Shown: positions 36,499 through 47,328 of the stretch, one piece after another | Layout: every line of letters starts with the position of its first letter | Position numbering within the stretch: the first letter of the stretch is position 1 | DNA from: Microbacterium sp. Nx66 | GTDB taxonomy: Bacteria; Actinomycetota; Actinomycetes; Actinomycetales; Microbacteriaceae | Reading direction: 5' to 3' | Length of the DNA stretch: 64,000 nt | Assembly: GCF_904066215.1 (NCBI RefSeq) | Contig: NZ_LR880474.1 | Coordinates: forward strand, 1,240,001 to 1,304,000 | Notes under the pieces: model-generated | Databases searched by the model: none | What the model was told of the DNA's origin: nothing | The model's input: only the letters and a program-made list of their open reading frames with translations | Position numbers and translations under genes: made by a program

Positions 36499-37566
36499 GT
36501 GAAGATCATGAGTGTCGTGGGCGCGCGCCCGCAGTTCGTCAAGCTCGCCCCCATCGCCCACGCCATGCAGGCTGCCGGCCACGAGCACGTCATCGTGCAC
36601 ACCGGCCAGCACTACGACCCGATGCTCTCGGACGTTTTCTTCCGCGACCTCGGCATCCCCGAGCCGGACGCGCACCTGGGTGTCGGTTCCGCTTCACACG
36701 GTGTTCAGACGGGCGCGATGCTCGCCCAGATGGATGAGGTGCTTGCGCGTTTCGAGCCGGACAGTGTCCTCGTCTACGGCGACACGAATTCCACGCTCGC
36801 GGCCGCCATCAGCGCGGTGAAGCTGCACTACCCCGTGGCCCATCTGGAGGCAGGGTTGCGGTCCTTCAACAGGGCGATGCCCGAGGAACACAACCGTGTA
36901 CTCACCGACCATTCCGCCGATCTCTGCCTCGCACCCACTGAAGTGGCGATGGGGCACCTCGCAGAGGAGGGACTCTCCGCGCGGTCGGTCTTGGTTGGCG
37001 ACGTCATGACCGACGTGCTGTTCCAGGTTCGTGATGCTGTGATCCGCGAGGGCTCGACCGACGCTGCAGGCATCAGTGGTCCGGGGGAGTACTACGTGGC
37101 CACCATTCACCGCGCCGAGAACACGGATAGCCCTGAGCGGCTGCGCGAAGTCGTTGCGGCCTTGGCTGCCGCGGACAAGCCGGTGATCCTGCTGGCGCAT
37201 CCGCGCGTGCGCGCCAAAGCGGCCGAGCACGGCATCGCGCTCGACGCGGGCGCGTTGCGAACGCGGGATCCACTCGCGTACCCGGAGCTGATCGCCGCGG
37301 TTCTCTCGAGCGCCGGCGTCGTGACTGATTCCGGAGGCCTGCAGAAGGAGGCCTTCCTGCTGAGGGTGCCGTGCACCACAGTCCGGCGTGAGACCGAGTG
37401 GGTGGAGACGGTCGATCTCGGATGGAATGTGCTGGCGAACTCCGCGGAGGAGATCACCGCCGCACTGACGAGGCCGGCGCCCGAAGCGACCGAGGCGGCC
37501 CCGTACGGCGACGGGCATGCCGCGACACGCGCGGTGAACGCGATCGTCGCGGCTTTCGGCGGCTGA
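36499..37566 (+). CDS. wecB: non-hydrolysing UDP-GlcNAc 2-epimerase (WecB/WbpI type)
   Basis: 355 residues. KIMSVVGARPQFVKLAPI is the non-hydrolysing epimerase opening, HTGQHYDPMLSDVFF binds UDP, and HLEAGLRSFNRAMPEEHNRV with TDSGGLQKEAFLLRVPC complete the family set. It interconverts UDP-GlcNAc and UDP-ManNAc (WecB) or the 3-acetamido uronic acid forms (WbpI). With wbpD, wbpE and wbpB 5 kb upstream and a sugar dehydrogenase downstream, the WbpI role is likely; a plain UDP-ManNAcA pathway with the dehydrogenase is the alternative. Confidence 0.88.
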   Translation: MKIMSVVGARPQFVKLAPIAHAMQAAGHEHVIVHTGQHYDPMLSDVFFRDLGIPEPDAHLGVGSASHGVQTGAMLAQMDEVLARFEPDSVLVYGDTNSTLAAAISAVKLHYPVAHLEAGLRSFNRAMPEEHNRVLTDHSADLCLAPTEVAMGHLAEEGLSARSVLVGDVMTDVLFQVRDAVIREGSTDAAGISGPGEYYVATIHRAENTDSPERLREVVAALAAADKPVILLAHPRVRAKAAEHGIALDAGALRTRDPLAYPELIAAVLSSAGVVTDSGGLQKEAFLLRVPCTTVRRETEWVETVDLGWNVLANSAEEITAALTRPAPEATEAAPYGDGHAATRAVNAIVAAFGG

Positions 37567-37608
37567 GCACTCGGCGCAGGGCGCCAGCGTGGCCATGTGG
37601 TTCTGCGA

Positions 37609-37620
37609 TACGATTCGGCC
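37609..37620 (+). promoter_or_regulatory. -10 box TACGAT 6 bp before start
   Basis: TACGAT 37609-37614, spacer TCGGCC, GTG 37621. It selects this GTG over the in-frame ATG-like start at 37597, which would lie upstream of the box. Confidence 0.5.
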
Positions 37621-38568
37621 GTGCTTCTGACTATCGGGATCCCCACCTACAACCGCGCCGAGGACGTCAGGAAGACCGTGACGGAGATCCTGGCGCACGA
37701 GGATTCTGAACTGGTCGACATCGTCGTCATCGACGACGGGGGAACCGACGACGCCGCTGAGCGCCTGCGCGCAGATCCGGCGGTCGTCGACAGGGTCCGC
37801 GTGCTGCGGAACCCGGAGAATCTGGGTTACGCAGGCACCTTTGCGAGGTTGTTCCGCGAGTGCGAGACCGAGTACCTCATGCTCACGGCCGATGACGACC
37901 GTGTCCTGATGGAGAACATCCGAGCCCTTGTGGAATACCTGAGCGACCACGCCCCCGTTTTCGTCTCTCCCCAGTTCCTCAGAGATGGGCGAGTTTCCCG
38001 GGGACGCTCGTTCACCGGGGCGATCGCCCCCAGGGACTTCCTCGCGGCATCCGCGCACGCGCCGGGCCTGGTGTATCGCGTGGAGGACTGCCTGCCCGCG
38101 CTGGGGGAGCTCGCGGAGCGAGCGGAGGCCGAGGAGGTCGACGCCCTCGTATACCCGCAGGTGCACATCGCCATGCGCCTGATGCTGGCTGGCGAACGCT
38201 GCACCTGGCTCGCGCTGCCCACCGTCGCCGAAGGTGCGTACCGGCCATCGGGTATCCGGGATGCGGCAGGGGGCCAGTACTGGTCGGTCGAGTCGCGTTG
38301 GAAACAGCTGCAGGCATACGACGCTCTTCTCTCCCGGTGGACCGCCGACGATGCGAGCGGGCGGGCGCAGGAGATGCTCACAGCGCAGCGGGACCGCGCC
38401 TTCCATGCGATCGCGAGCGCTATCCGCATGGAGCACCCTGACCTCGGCGCCGCGTTCGACGAGGGTGCTCGTCGGCGTTATCAGAGAACCCTGCGAAGCC
38501 GCATCCTTGCCGTGCCGATCGTCGGGTGGGTGGTGCGCCAGCGCCGGTCTTTCGCACGCCGATCATGA
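37621..38568 (+). CDS. family 2 glycosyltransferase
   Basis: 315 residues from GTG 37621. LLTIGIPTYNRAEDVRKTV and VVIDDGGTDDAAERLR mark the GT-A nucleotide fold; LMLTADDDRVLMENI holds the metal-binding Asp triplet. The last 100 residues are helical and basic (RRYQRTLRSRILAV, RQRRSFARRS), likely for contact with membrane lipid. No helix crosses the membrane. The substrate is not visible; its neighbours point to an envelope polymer with amino-uronic acids. Confidence 0.82.
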   Translation: MLLTIGIPTYNRAEDVRKTVTEILAHEDSELVDIVVIDDGGTDDAAERLRADPAVVDRVRVLRNPENLGYAGTFARLFRECETEYLMLTADDDRVLMENIRALVEYLSDHAPVFVSPQFLRDGRVSRGRSFTGAIAPRDFLAASAHAPGLVYRVEDCLPALGELAERAEAEEVDALVYPQVHIAMRLMLAGERCTWLALPTVAEGAYRPSGIRDAAGGQYWSVESRWKQLQAYDALLSRWTADDASGRAQEMLTAQRDRAFHAIASAIRMEHPDLGAAFDEGARRRYQRTLRSRILAVPIVGWVVRQRRSFARRS

Positions 38569-38627
38569 CGGTGCTCCCCCTTCCGAGGGGTCTGTCGCGC
38601 GCGGGCATCATCCGCCGAATCGCCCCA

Positions 38628-38640
38628 TAGACTGGACCCC
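38628..38640 (+). promoter_or_regulatory. -10 box TAGACT 7 bp before start
   Basis: TAGACT 38628-38633, spacer GGACCCC, ATG 38641. Same hexamer and distance as before legB, glf-exporter and galE. Confidence 0.58.
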
Positions 38641-41119
<2,479 letters not shown>

Positions 41120-41122
<3 letters not shown>

Positions 41123-41132
41123 ACTCGGAATC
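41120..41132 (+). promoter_or_regulatory. -10 box TAGACT built on the glf stop codon
   Basis: TAGACT 41120-41125 starts with the TAG that ends glf; spacer CGGAATC leads to GTG 41133. The exporter can thus be transcribed apart from glf although only 10 bp separate the genes. Confidence 0.55.
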
Positions 41133-41951
41133 GTGAGTCACGCTGCTGTCGGGGCGCCCGGGACGCCCCGGCGCTATCTGCATTCGCTGTGGCTGCTGTC
41201 CGCGCGCGACCTCAAGGTCCGGTATGCGACCAGCTTCCTCGGTTACGTGTGGTCGGTTCTCGACCCGCTGGTGATGAGCGCGATCTACTGGTTCGTGTTC
41301 ACGCAGGTGTTCAGCCGCGACGTCGGCGAGCAGCCGTACATCATCTTCCTCATCAGTGCGCTGCTGCCGTGGGTGTGGTTCAACAGCTCGGTGTCGGACT
41401 TCACCCGGGCGTTCAAGAAGGACGCCCGCCTCGTCCGCTCGACGTCGATCCCTCGTTCCATCTGGGTGAACCGCATCGTCCTCAGCAAGGGCATGGAGTT
41501 CCTGTTCTCCCTGCCGGTGCTGGTGCTGTTCATCGTCATCAACCTCCTGTTCGAGAGTCATGCCGACCAGGTCGTGCAGATCGGCTGGGGCGTGCTGTGG
41601 GTGCCGGTGGCCATCCTCATGCAGACCGTGCTGCTCGTCGGGCTCGGCTTGCTCGTCGCTCCGCTGTGCGTGCTCTACACCGACCTCGAGCGCACCACCG
41701 CCCTCATCCTGCGTGCGATGTTCTACGCGACACCGATCATCTACAACGTCACGGACCTGCCCGGCATCTTCCAGACCCTCGGCGCCTTCAATCCGCTCGC
41801 GGGGATCTTCATGCTGTACCGCATGCCGTTCTTCCCCGATCAGTGGAACCCGTTCACGCTCACCGTCAGCGCCGTGATGTGCCTGGTCATCCTCGCGCTC
41901 GGCGTCTGGGCGTTCCGACGTCTCGAGCGCCCCGTCCTGAAGGAGCTGTGA
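41133..41951 (+). CDS. wzm: ABC-2 polysaccharide export permease (Wzm type), galactan system
   Basis: 272 residues, six helices. KVRYATSFLGYVWSVLDPLV is the N-terminal interface motif; YWFVFTQVFSRDV and later helices follow, ending FRRLERPVLKEL. The best functional parallel is the Rv3783 permease of mycobacteria, which exports lipid-linked galactan. It is distinct from the permease at 23263 in length and sequence. Its stop overlaps the ATPase start by one base (TGATG). Confidence 0.9.
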   Translation: MSHAAVGAPGTPRRYLHSLWLLSARDLKVRYATSFLGYVWSVLDPLVMSAIYWFVFTQVFSRDVGEQPYIIFLISALLPWVWFNSSVSDFTRAFKKDARLVRSTSIPRSIWVNRIVLSKGMEFLFSLPVLVLFIVINLLFESHADQVVQIGWGVLWVPVAILMQTVLLVGLGLLVAPLCVLYTDLERTTALILRAMFYATPIIYNVTDLPGIFQTLGAFNPLAGIFMLYRMPFFPDQWNPFTLTVSAVMCLVILALGVWAFRRLERPVLKEL

Positions 41952-42685
41952 TGGACGCCGCTATCGTCGTGCAGAACCTCGGCGTCCGCTTCCGCCGCAA
42001 CCGTCGCGGGCAGCGGAACTTCAAGGACCTCTTCGCAGGAGCGTCCCGGCGCTCGCGTCCCGGCGAGTTCTGGGCGCTGCGCGACGTCTCCTTCACCGTG
42101 CAGCCGGGTGAGTCGATCGGCGTGGTCGGTCGGAACGGGCAGGGCAAGTCGACGCTGCTCCGCCTCGTGGCCGGCGTCCTCCTGCCCGATGAGGGCACGG
42201 TGAGTGTGAACGGCGGCGTCGCCCCGCTCATCGAGATCACCGGCGGATTCGTCGGCGACCTCACGGTCCGGGAGAACGTCCGCCTGACCGCCGGACTGCA
42301 CGGCATGTCGAAGGACGAGGTCGCCCGTCGGTACGACGACATCATCGCCTTCGCCGAACTCGCCGGATTCGAGGAGACGCCCTACAAGCACCTCTCGAAC
42401 GGCATGAAGGTGCGTCTGGCGTTCTCCGTCGTCTCGCAGCTCGACGAACCCATCCTGCTCGTCGACGAGGTGCTCGCGGTCGGCGACAAGGCCTTCAGGG
42501 AGAAGTGCTACAAGCGCATCGACGAACTGCTCTCGGACGGCCGCACGCTGTTCTTCGTCAGTCACAACGAGCGCGACCTGCGCCGGTTCTGCACCAGGGG
42601 GCTGTACCTGGATCGCGGCACGCTCGCCATGGACGCCCCGATCAAGGACGTCCTGGACCGCTACAACGCGGACTACTCCGTCTGA
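41951..42685 (+). CDS. wzt: ABC polysaccharide export ATPase (Wzt type), galactan system
   Basis: 244 residues, short form without a carbohydrate-binding domain. Walker A VGRNGQGKSTLLRLVAG, signature YKHLSNGMKVRLAFSVV, Walker B PILLVDEVLAVGD, switch His in FVSHNERDL. The N-terminal NRRGQRNFKDLFAGASRR is a basic insert seen in this exporter class. It energises the permease just upstream. It shares only the general fold with the ATPase at 24195. Confidence 0.92.
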   Translation: MDAAIVVQNLGVRFRRNRRGQRNFKDLFAGASRRSRPGEFWALRDVSFTVQPGESIGVVGRNGQGKSTLLRLVAGVLLPDEGTVSVNGGVAPLIEITGGFVGDLTVRENVRLTAGLHGMSKDEVARRYDDIIAFAELAGFEETPYKHLSNGMKVRLAFSVVSQLDEPILLVDEVLAVGDKAFREKCYKRIDELLSDGRTLFFVSHNERDLRRFCTRGLYLDRGTLAMDAPIKDVLDRYNADYSV

Positions 42686-42699
42686 GGCGACGCACCGAC

Positions 42700-42778
42700 C
42701 CGGAGTGTCAGAGGCCGACGAGGCCGCGCAGATCTGCCGCGGCGGAGCGTGCATCGGCGATCGCCCCTGACACTCCGG
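42700..42778. repeat. 12-bp inverted repeat around a convergent stop codon
   Basis: CCGGAGTGTCAG (42700-42711) is exactly complementary to CTGACACTCCGG (42767-42778), 55 bases apart. The left arm covers the stop codon of the minus-strand gene and lies 14 bp after the Wzt stop; a long-range terminator stem is possible. Confidence 0.45.
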
Positions 42779-43307
42779 AGCCGCTCTCGATCGCCGCTCG
42801 CAGTGCTGCGAGGCGCTGCGCGTAGGTCTCCACGCCGGAGCGCCAGGGGTCCTGGATGGACGACGGCGGCAGTGCGTCGCCCAGGCGCTGCGCGTCCTGC
42901 TGGAGCGAATCCACGACAGGAAGCGCGTCCTGGCCGCTCGCTCCCGCGATGATGTCGAGTCCCCGGTCAGCGGAGTTCAGCCACCCGGACACCTTGTCGC
43001 GGAAGACCTCGACCGTCGGGTCGCCGACCGGGGGCGCGGTCGTGATCGGAGTCGGGTCCGGGGTCGCGGACGGGGCCGACGTGGCGGTCGGCGTGGGAGC
43101 GGACGTCTCGGACGGGCTTGCCGTCGGAGACGGACTCGCGCTGCCGGCGGGCTCGGGGCCACCATCGCGCGGCAACAGGAAGAACAGCAGGACCCCGACG
43201 ATCGCGAGCACCGCAACGCTCAGCCCGACGATCAGCCACACCCGGCCGGTGCGCTTCGGCGCGGGGGGAAGCGGGGCCCACCGTACCTCGGGCTGCGGCT
43301 CGTCCAT
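42708..43307 (-). CDS. membrane-anchored protein of unknown function in the galactan cassette
   Basis: 199 residues. A short Pro-rich cytoplasmic tail, one membrane helix (about residues 22-45, VWLIVGLSVAVLAIVGVLLF), a 45-residue Ser/Thr/Pro linker (SPSPTASPSETSAPTPTATS) as found in wall-spanning proteins, and a helical outer domain of about 100 residues. I recognise no family. GGAGG precedes its ATG, 1 bp after the glfT1 stop, so it is the third gene of a glfT2-glfT1 transcript. It may help hand over or anchor the exported glycan (inference). Confidence 0.75.
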   Translation of the reverse strand: MDEPQPEVRWAPLPPAPKRTGRVWLIVGLSVAVLAIVGVLLFFLLPRDGGPEPAGSASPSPTASPSETSAPTPTATSAPSATPDPTPITTAPPVGDPTVEVFRDKVSGWLNSADRGLDIIAGASGQDALPVVDSLQQDAQRLGDALPPSSIQDPWRSGVETYAQRLAALRAAIESGSGVSGAIADARSAAADLRGLVGL

Positions 43308-43308
43308 G

Positions 43309-44271
43309 TCAGGCCTCCAGAGGGCTCATCGGCTCCCAGGTGCGATCGCGACCGATGCGGCCGCCGTCCCTGAGCCCGCGGAACAGGTTGCTCGTGCCGC
43401 GGACGGTGCGCTCCACGAAGACGAGCCGGATCAGCTCCTTGAAGAACGTCGCGGTCGTCCCGAGACCGAACAGCACGGGGTTGTAGACGCCGTGCACGCG
43501 ATAGTACTGCTTGATGAAGGCCCGGTTGCGCATGATGTAGTAACGGTAGGCGTTGCTCGAGGCGTTCATGTGCCGGATGCCCATGTCCCACTGCCGGATC
43601 TCGCGGGTGCGGCGCAGCACGAACTCGTCGACGATGACCGCGGTGGTCAGGCGCGAGGCCAGCCACCCGTACATCTGGTCGTCCCAGTAGATGAAGAAGC
43701 GGGGGTCGGGGAGGCCGATCTGCTTCACGATCGAGCGGTGGATGAACATCCCCTCGAAGCAGCCGCTGTTCATCTCCTTGTAGCCGGAGGAATCGAAGCC
43801 TGCAGGGGCGAAGGGGATCGGGATGCCCATGCGCTCCGCGATGCGGTACTGCCAGTAGAACTCGCTGCCGTCGTAGTCGTAGCGCCGTCCCTGGATGCTC
43901 TTGAAGCGCGGTGCCCAGGCGCCCATTCGGGCGAGACCGTCCGGGAGCACTTCGACGTCGTCGTCCATCATCCAGATCCACTGCGCGCCGAGGTCGTACG
44001 CCGTGCGCATGCCCTCGCTGAATCCGCCGGACCCGCCGGTGTTGACGTCGAGACGGCGATACACGAGGTCGGTGCCGATGTCGTCTCGGAAGGACTCGAC
44101 GACGTCGGTCGTATCGTCCGAGGAGGCGTTGTCGATCACGATCACGTGGCCCGGCTTCGGATCCATCGCGGTGATGCTCGTGAGCAGGCCGGTCAGCAGA
44201 TGCGAGCGGTTGTACGTGACGATGACGATCGCGGCGGAAGAGGGATCGAAGGCAGGAGCCTCGGTGGTCAT
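43309..44271 (-). CDS. glfT1: galactofuranosyltransferase 1-like family 2 enzyme
   Basis: 320 residues from ATG 44271 in a 4-bp overlap with the preceding gene. IVIVTYNRSHLLTGLLTSI, VIDNASSDDTTDVV, VNTGGSGGFSEGMRTA and WMMDDDVEVLPDG form the GT2 fold of galactofuranosyltransferases; YWDDQMYGWLASRL is the acceptor-side Asp pair. In mycobacteria GlfT1 (304 residues) adds the first galactofuranoses to the linker lipid and is encoded between the two exporter genes; here it is next to them. The acceptor in an organism without mycolyl-arabinogalactan is open. Confidence 0.83.
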   Translation of the reverse strand: MTTEAPAFDPSSAAIVIVTYNRSHLLTGLLTSITAMDPKPGHVIVIDNASSDDTTDVVESFRDDIGTDLVYRRLDVNTGGSGGFSEGMRTAYDLGAQWIWMMDDDVEVLPDGLARMGAWAPRFKSIQGRRYDYDGSEFYWQYRIAERMGIPIPFAPAGFDSSGYKEMNSGCFEGMFIHRSIVKQIGLPDPRFFIYWDDQMYGWLASRLTTAVIVDEFVLRRTREIRQWDMGIRHMNASSNAYRYYIMRNRAFIKQYYRVHGVYNPVLFGLGTTATFFKELIRLVFVERTVRGTSNLFRGLRDGGRIGRDRTWEPMSPLEA

Positions 44272-46178
44272 GCCTTCTCCTCGAAGACCTGCTGCCAGGA
44301 TTCGGGCGAGACGAGCTCCGGCAGTGCTTCCCGGTACTGACGCTGCAGTTCGGGCCATCGACGTCGCAGCTGAGCGTGCAGACGCACGGTGTCTCGGAGC
44401 ATGCGGCGGTACTTGGCACGGTCGCGCGTGTAGATGTTCTTCCCGGACCCGTCGGCGGCGCTCACGAGCGCGCTGTCGTACAGCGGGACGCGCCACCAGT
44501 GTGCGTCACCCTTCCCGAACTCCACCTCCGGCCGAGCGATGTTCGCCGGGTCAGGGCGGTGCACCCAGTGCGAGAGCAGCGTCTTCAGTGTGAAGATCCG
44601 CAGTCGCAAGCCGGTCGGGCTGTCGAACTCGTTCTTCGGCAGCCGCTTGTAGACCTGTCGTCCGCGGCGCGAGTGCAGCACGCGCGCAGGATCGCGATGG
44701 ACCACCGTCTCCGGGTATTCCGCGGCCAGGGCGCGTGCGGCCGGCATCGCCGTGGCCAGGTTGCGGCGCATGTGGTCGGGTCCGGAGAGCACGTCGCGGA
44801 GGGCGCGATTGCGCAGCGCCACCGGGTAGTACTGCATCATCATGAGGTGCTTCAGATCCACGCGCCGGCTGTGCACGATGAGGCGGCCGCCTCGAGGTGC
44901 TCCGGAGTGCAGGAGCCCGGCGACGATCCGGTTGCGGGCGTGGAAGTAGGCCTGCCAGTCGATCGAGTCGTCCTTGTTCACCCAGGAGACGTGCCAGAGC
45001 GCGACGCCGGGCATCGACACGGTCGGGAAGCCCGCCTCGCCGGCACGCAGGCAGAACTCGGCGTCGTCCCACTTGATGAAGGCGGGAAGGGACAGCCCGA
45101 CCTTGCGCACCGCGTCGAGCGGGATGAGGCACATCCACCAGCCGTTGTAGTCGGCGTCCATCCGCATGTGCAGCAGCGGCGACTGGCGCAGGTTGGCGAC
45201 GCCGAAGTCGTGCGGCATCTTCTCCTGGTAGAGGTTGCGCCACATGAACGGCCCCTCGTCGACGACCTCCGCCCAGCCGTGCAGCTTCGGGCGGTCGAGG
45301 AGGTCGAACATGTGTCCGCCGACGAGCACGGGCGTCGTCGCGAACTGACCGAAGACGATGGAGCGCCGCAGGGACTCCGGCTCGATGCGGACGTCGTCGT
45401 CCAGCAACTGCACGAAGTCGCTCTCCGGGCGCTGCAGGGACTCGTGCATCGCTCGGGCGAAGCCGCCCGATCCGCCGAGGTTGCCCTGGCGGATGACCTG
45501 CAGCGTCTCGCCCAGGCGCTCGGCGACCTCGGCGTAGCCGTCCTGGTCCGCGACGAGCTGCGTGCCCTGGTCGACGAGGAAGATGCGGTCGACGAACTCC
45601 AGCGCATCGGGGGAGGAGGCGAGCGCCCTCAGGGTCTCCACGCAGTAGTCGGGCTTGTTGTACGTCGTGATGCCGAGGGAGGCCTTCCCGGTGCGGGCAG
45701 GCTCCTGCTCAGTGGTCCACTCCGCGCCCTCGAGCACGGCGGGCTTCTCGTCGGCGACGATGTCGAACCAGATCCAGCCGCCGTCGCTGTACTGGGTGAG
45801 GTCGAGGTCGAACGAGGTCGTCGCCTCGCCGGTGACCTCCCGAGTGGCCACGCGCTGGCGGACTCCGCCGCCGTTGGAGCGGTAGACGAGGATGGTCGCC
45901 GGCCCCGTGGTCCGTACCGTGAGCTGCACCTCGCGGACGCTCGTCCAGTGCTGCCAGTACGACGCGGGGAAGGCGTTGAAGTAGGTACCGAGGGAGACGC
46001 GCCGACCGGCCACGATGCGGGCGCGGTGCCGTCCCAGGATGTTGCCCAGGTGCGCGCGGCTGGAGACCCGGACCGGTTCCTCCTCGATCACCGACCACGT
46101 TTCCGGATCCGCGTACAGCGGGAGAAGATCGGGGTCGCGATCGAGCGGGAAGACGACGTTCTGAAGGACGTGGGCCAC
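44268..46178 (-). CDS. glfT2: galactofuranan polymerase-like glycosyltransferase
   Basis: 636 residues from GTG 46178. Built like mycobacterial GlfT2 (637 residues): N-terminal beta-sandwich (to about 150), GT-A domain beginning ASLGITTYNKPDYCVETLR, and helical C-terminus. Counting codons places the DDD metal motif at residues 260-262, the WDDAE Asp pair at 371-372 and the WH histidine at 396; from memory the M. tuberculosis enzyme has Asp372 and His396 at the same numbers and DDD at 256-258. It would extend a galactan from UDP-galactofuranose with alternating linkages. An alternative upstream start was not found. Confidence 0.9.
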   Translation of the reverse strand: MAHVLQNVVFPLDRDPDLLPLYADPETWSVIEEEPVRVSSRAHLGNILGRHRARIVAGRRVSLGTYFNAFPASYWQHWTSVREVQLTVRTTGPATILVYRSNGGGVRQRVATREVTGEATTSFDLDLTQYSDGGWIWFDIVADEKPAVLEGAEWTTEQEPARTGKASLGITTYNKPDYCVETLRALASSPDALEFVDRIFLVDQGTQLVADQDGYAEVAERLGETLQVIRQGNLGGSGGFARAMHESLQRPESDFVQLLDDDVRIEPESLRRSIVFGQFATTPVLVGGHMFDLLDRPKLHGWAEVVDEGPFMWRNLYQEKMPHDFGVANLRQSPLLHMRMDADYNGWWMCLIPLDAVRKVGLSLPAFIKWDDAEFCLRAGEAGFPTVSMPGVALWHVSWVNKDDSIDWQAYFHARNRIVAGLLHSGAPRGGRLIVHSRRVDLKHLMMMQYYPVALRNRALRDVLSGPDHMRRNLATAMPAARALAAEYPETVVHRDPARVLHSRRGRQVYKRLPKNEFDSPTGLRLRIFTLKTLLSHWVHRPDPANIARPEVEFGKGDAHWWRVPLYDSALVSAADGSGKNIYTRDRAKYRRMLRDTVRLHAQLRRRWPELQRQYREALPELVSPESWQQVFEEKA

Positions 46179-46249
46179 AGGGAGGTTCTCCGTTGTTGGT
46201 GCCGCGGTTGCTGCCGGAGGGGCAGCGCGCGACTCGACGAGCAGTGAGT

Positions 46250-46255
46250 AGCCTA
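46250..46255 (-). promoter_or_regulatory. -10 box TAGGCT for the glfT2-glfT1 transcript
   Basis: On the minus strand TAGGCT sits about 72 bases before the GTG at 46178. It is divergent from the galE box 58 bases away. Confidence 0.4.
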
Positions 46256-46312
46256 CCGGTGGTCGCCTTCGGATCTGCGGAGAGCCGACCCCCTGCGCTC
46301 GGCGCGTCTGGC

Positions 46313-46325
46313 TAGACTGGCCGCG
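46313..46325 (+). promoter_or_regulatory. -10 box TAGACT 7 bp before galE
   Basis: TAGACT 46313-46318, spacer GGCCGCG, ATG 46326; no ribosome site. Confidence 0.58.
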
Positions 46326-47315
46326 ATGAAGGTACTGATCACCGGCGGGGCCGGCTACATCGGATCGACCGTGGCGACGGCGTGCATCGAGGCCGGGATC
46401 GAGGTCGTGGTGCTCGACGATCTGTCCACCGGGCTGGCGGCCTTCGGGGAGGGACGCCACCTCTACGTCGGCGACATCGCCGACGCCGCCGTCCTCGACC
46501 GGCTGCTGAGCGAGCACCCCGACATCGACGCGGTCGTGCACTGCGCCGCGCGCATCGTCGTGCCGGAGTCCGTGGCCGATCCGCTCGGCTACTACGACAG
46601 CAACGTCGGCAAGACGATCACGCTCCTCCGGCGCCTCCGCGATGCGGGCATCCCGCGCATCGTGTTCAGCTCCTCCGCCTCGATCTACGCGGGGGAGACG
46701 GGCGACGGGGTCGACGAGAGCGGGCGTCTCGCCCCCTCGAGCCCCTACGCGACCACGAAGGCCATGGTCGAGCAGATCCTCTCCGATGCCGCCGCCGCCG
46801 GGGACTTCCGGGCCATCGCGCTCCGCTACTTCAACCCGATCGGTGCCGACCCGAAGCTCCGGACCGGACTGCAGAACCCCACGCCGTCGCACGCGCTCGG
46901 CAAGATCATGCAGGCGCGCGCGGCCGGTGAGCCTTTCACGATCACCGGCACGGACTGGGCCACCCGTGACGGGTCGGGCCTGCGGGACTACATCCACGTC
47001 TGGGATCTCGCGCTCGCACACGTCGCGGCGGTGACCCGTTTCGACGACGTCGCGACGCCGGAGCAGCCGTATCAGGTGATCAACCTCGGCACCGGAGACG
47101 GTGTCACGGTCCGGGAACTCGTGCAGGCGTTCGAGCGCGTGACCGGGGCACCGCTGCCTGTGGTCGAGACCGATCGCCGGCCCGGCGACCAGGCCGGGGC
47201 CTTCGCGATCGTGGATCGGGCGCGCGAGGTGCTGGGGTGGCGTGCGGAGCGCTCTGTCGACGACGGCGTGCGCGACGCGCTCGCCTGGGCGGAGAAGCTC
47301 CCCACCGTCCGCTGA
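46326..47315 (+). CDS. galE: UDP-glucose 4-epimerase
   Basis: 329 residues. KVLITGGAGYIGSTVATACI is the NAD motif, VFSSSASIYAG supplies the Ser, SPYATTKAMVEQIL the Tyr-xxx-Lys, and LRYFNPIGADP and RDYIHVWDLALAH are standard GalE blocks. It makes UDP-galactose, which Glf converts to the furanose form, so it feeds the galactan cassette it adjoins. It is convergent with the ligase-like gene at 47329. Confidence 0.94.
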   Translation: MKVLITGGAGYIGSTVATACIEAGIEVVVLDDLSTGLAAFGEGRHLYVGDIADAAVLDRLLSEHPDIDAVVHCAARIVVPESVADPLGYYDSNVGKTITLLRRLRDAGIPRIVFSSSASIYAGETGDGVDESGRLAPSSPYATTKAMVEQILSDAAAAGDFRAIALRYFNPIGADPKLRTGLQNPTPSHALGKIMQARAAGEPFTITGTDWATRDGSGLRDYIHVWDLALAHVAAVTRFDDVATPEQPYQVINLGTGDGVTVRELVQAFERVTGAPLPVVETDRRPGDQAGAFAIVDRAREVLGWRAERSVDDGVRDALAWAEKLPTVR

Positions 47316-47328
47316 CCGCCCGCCGAGC

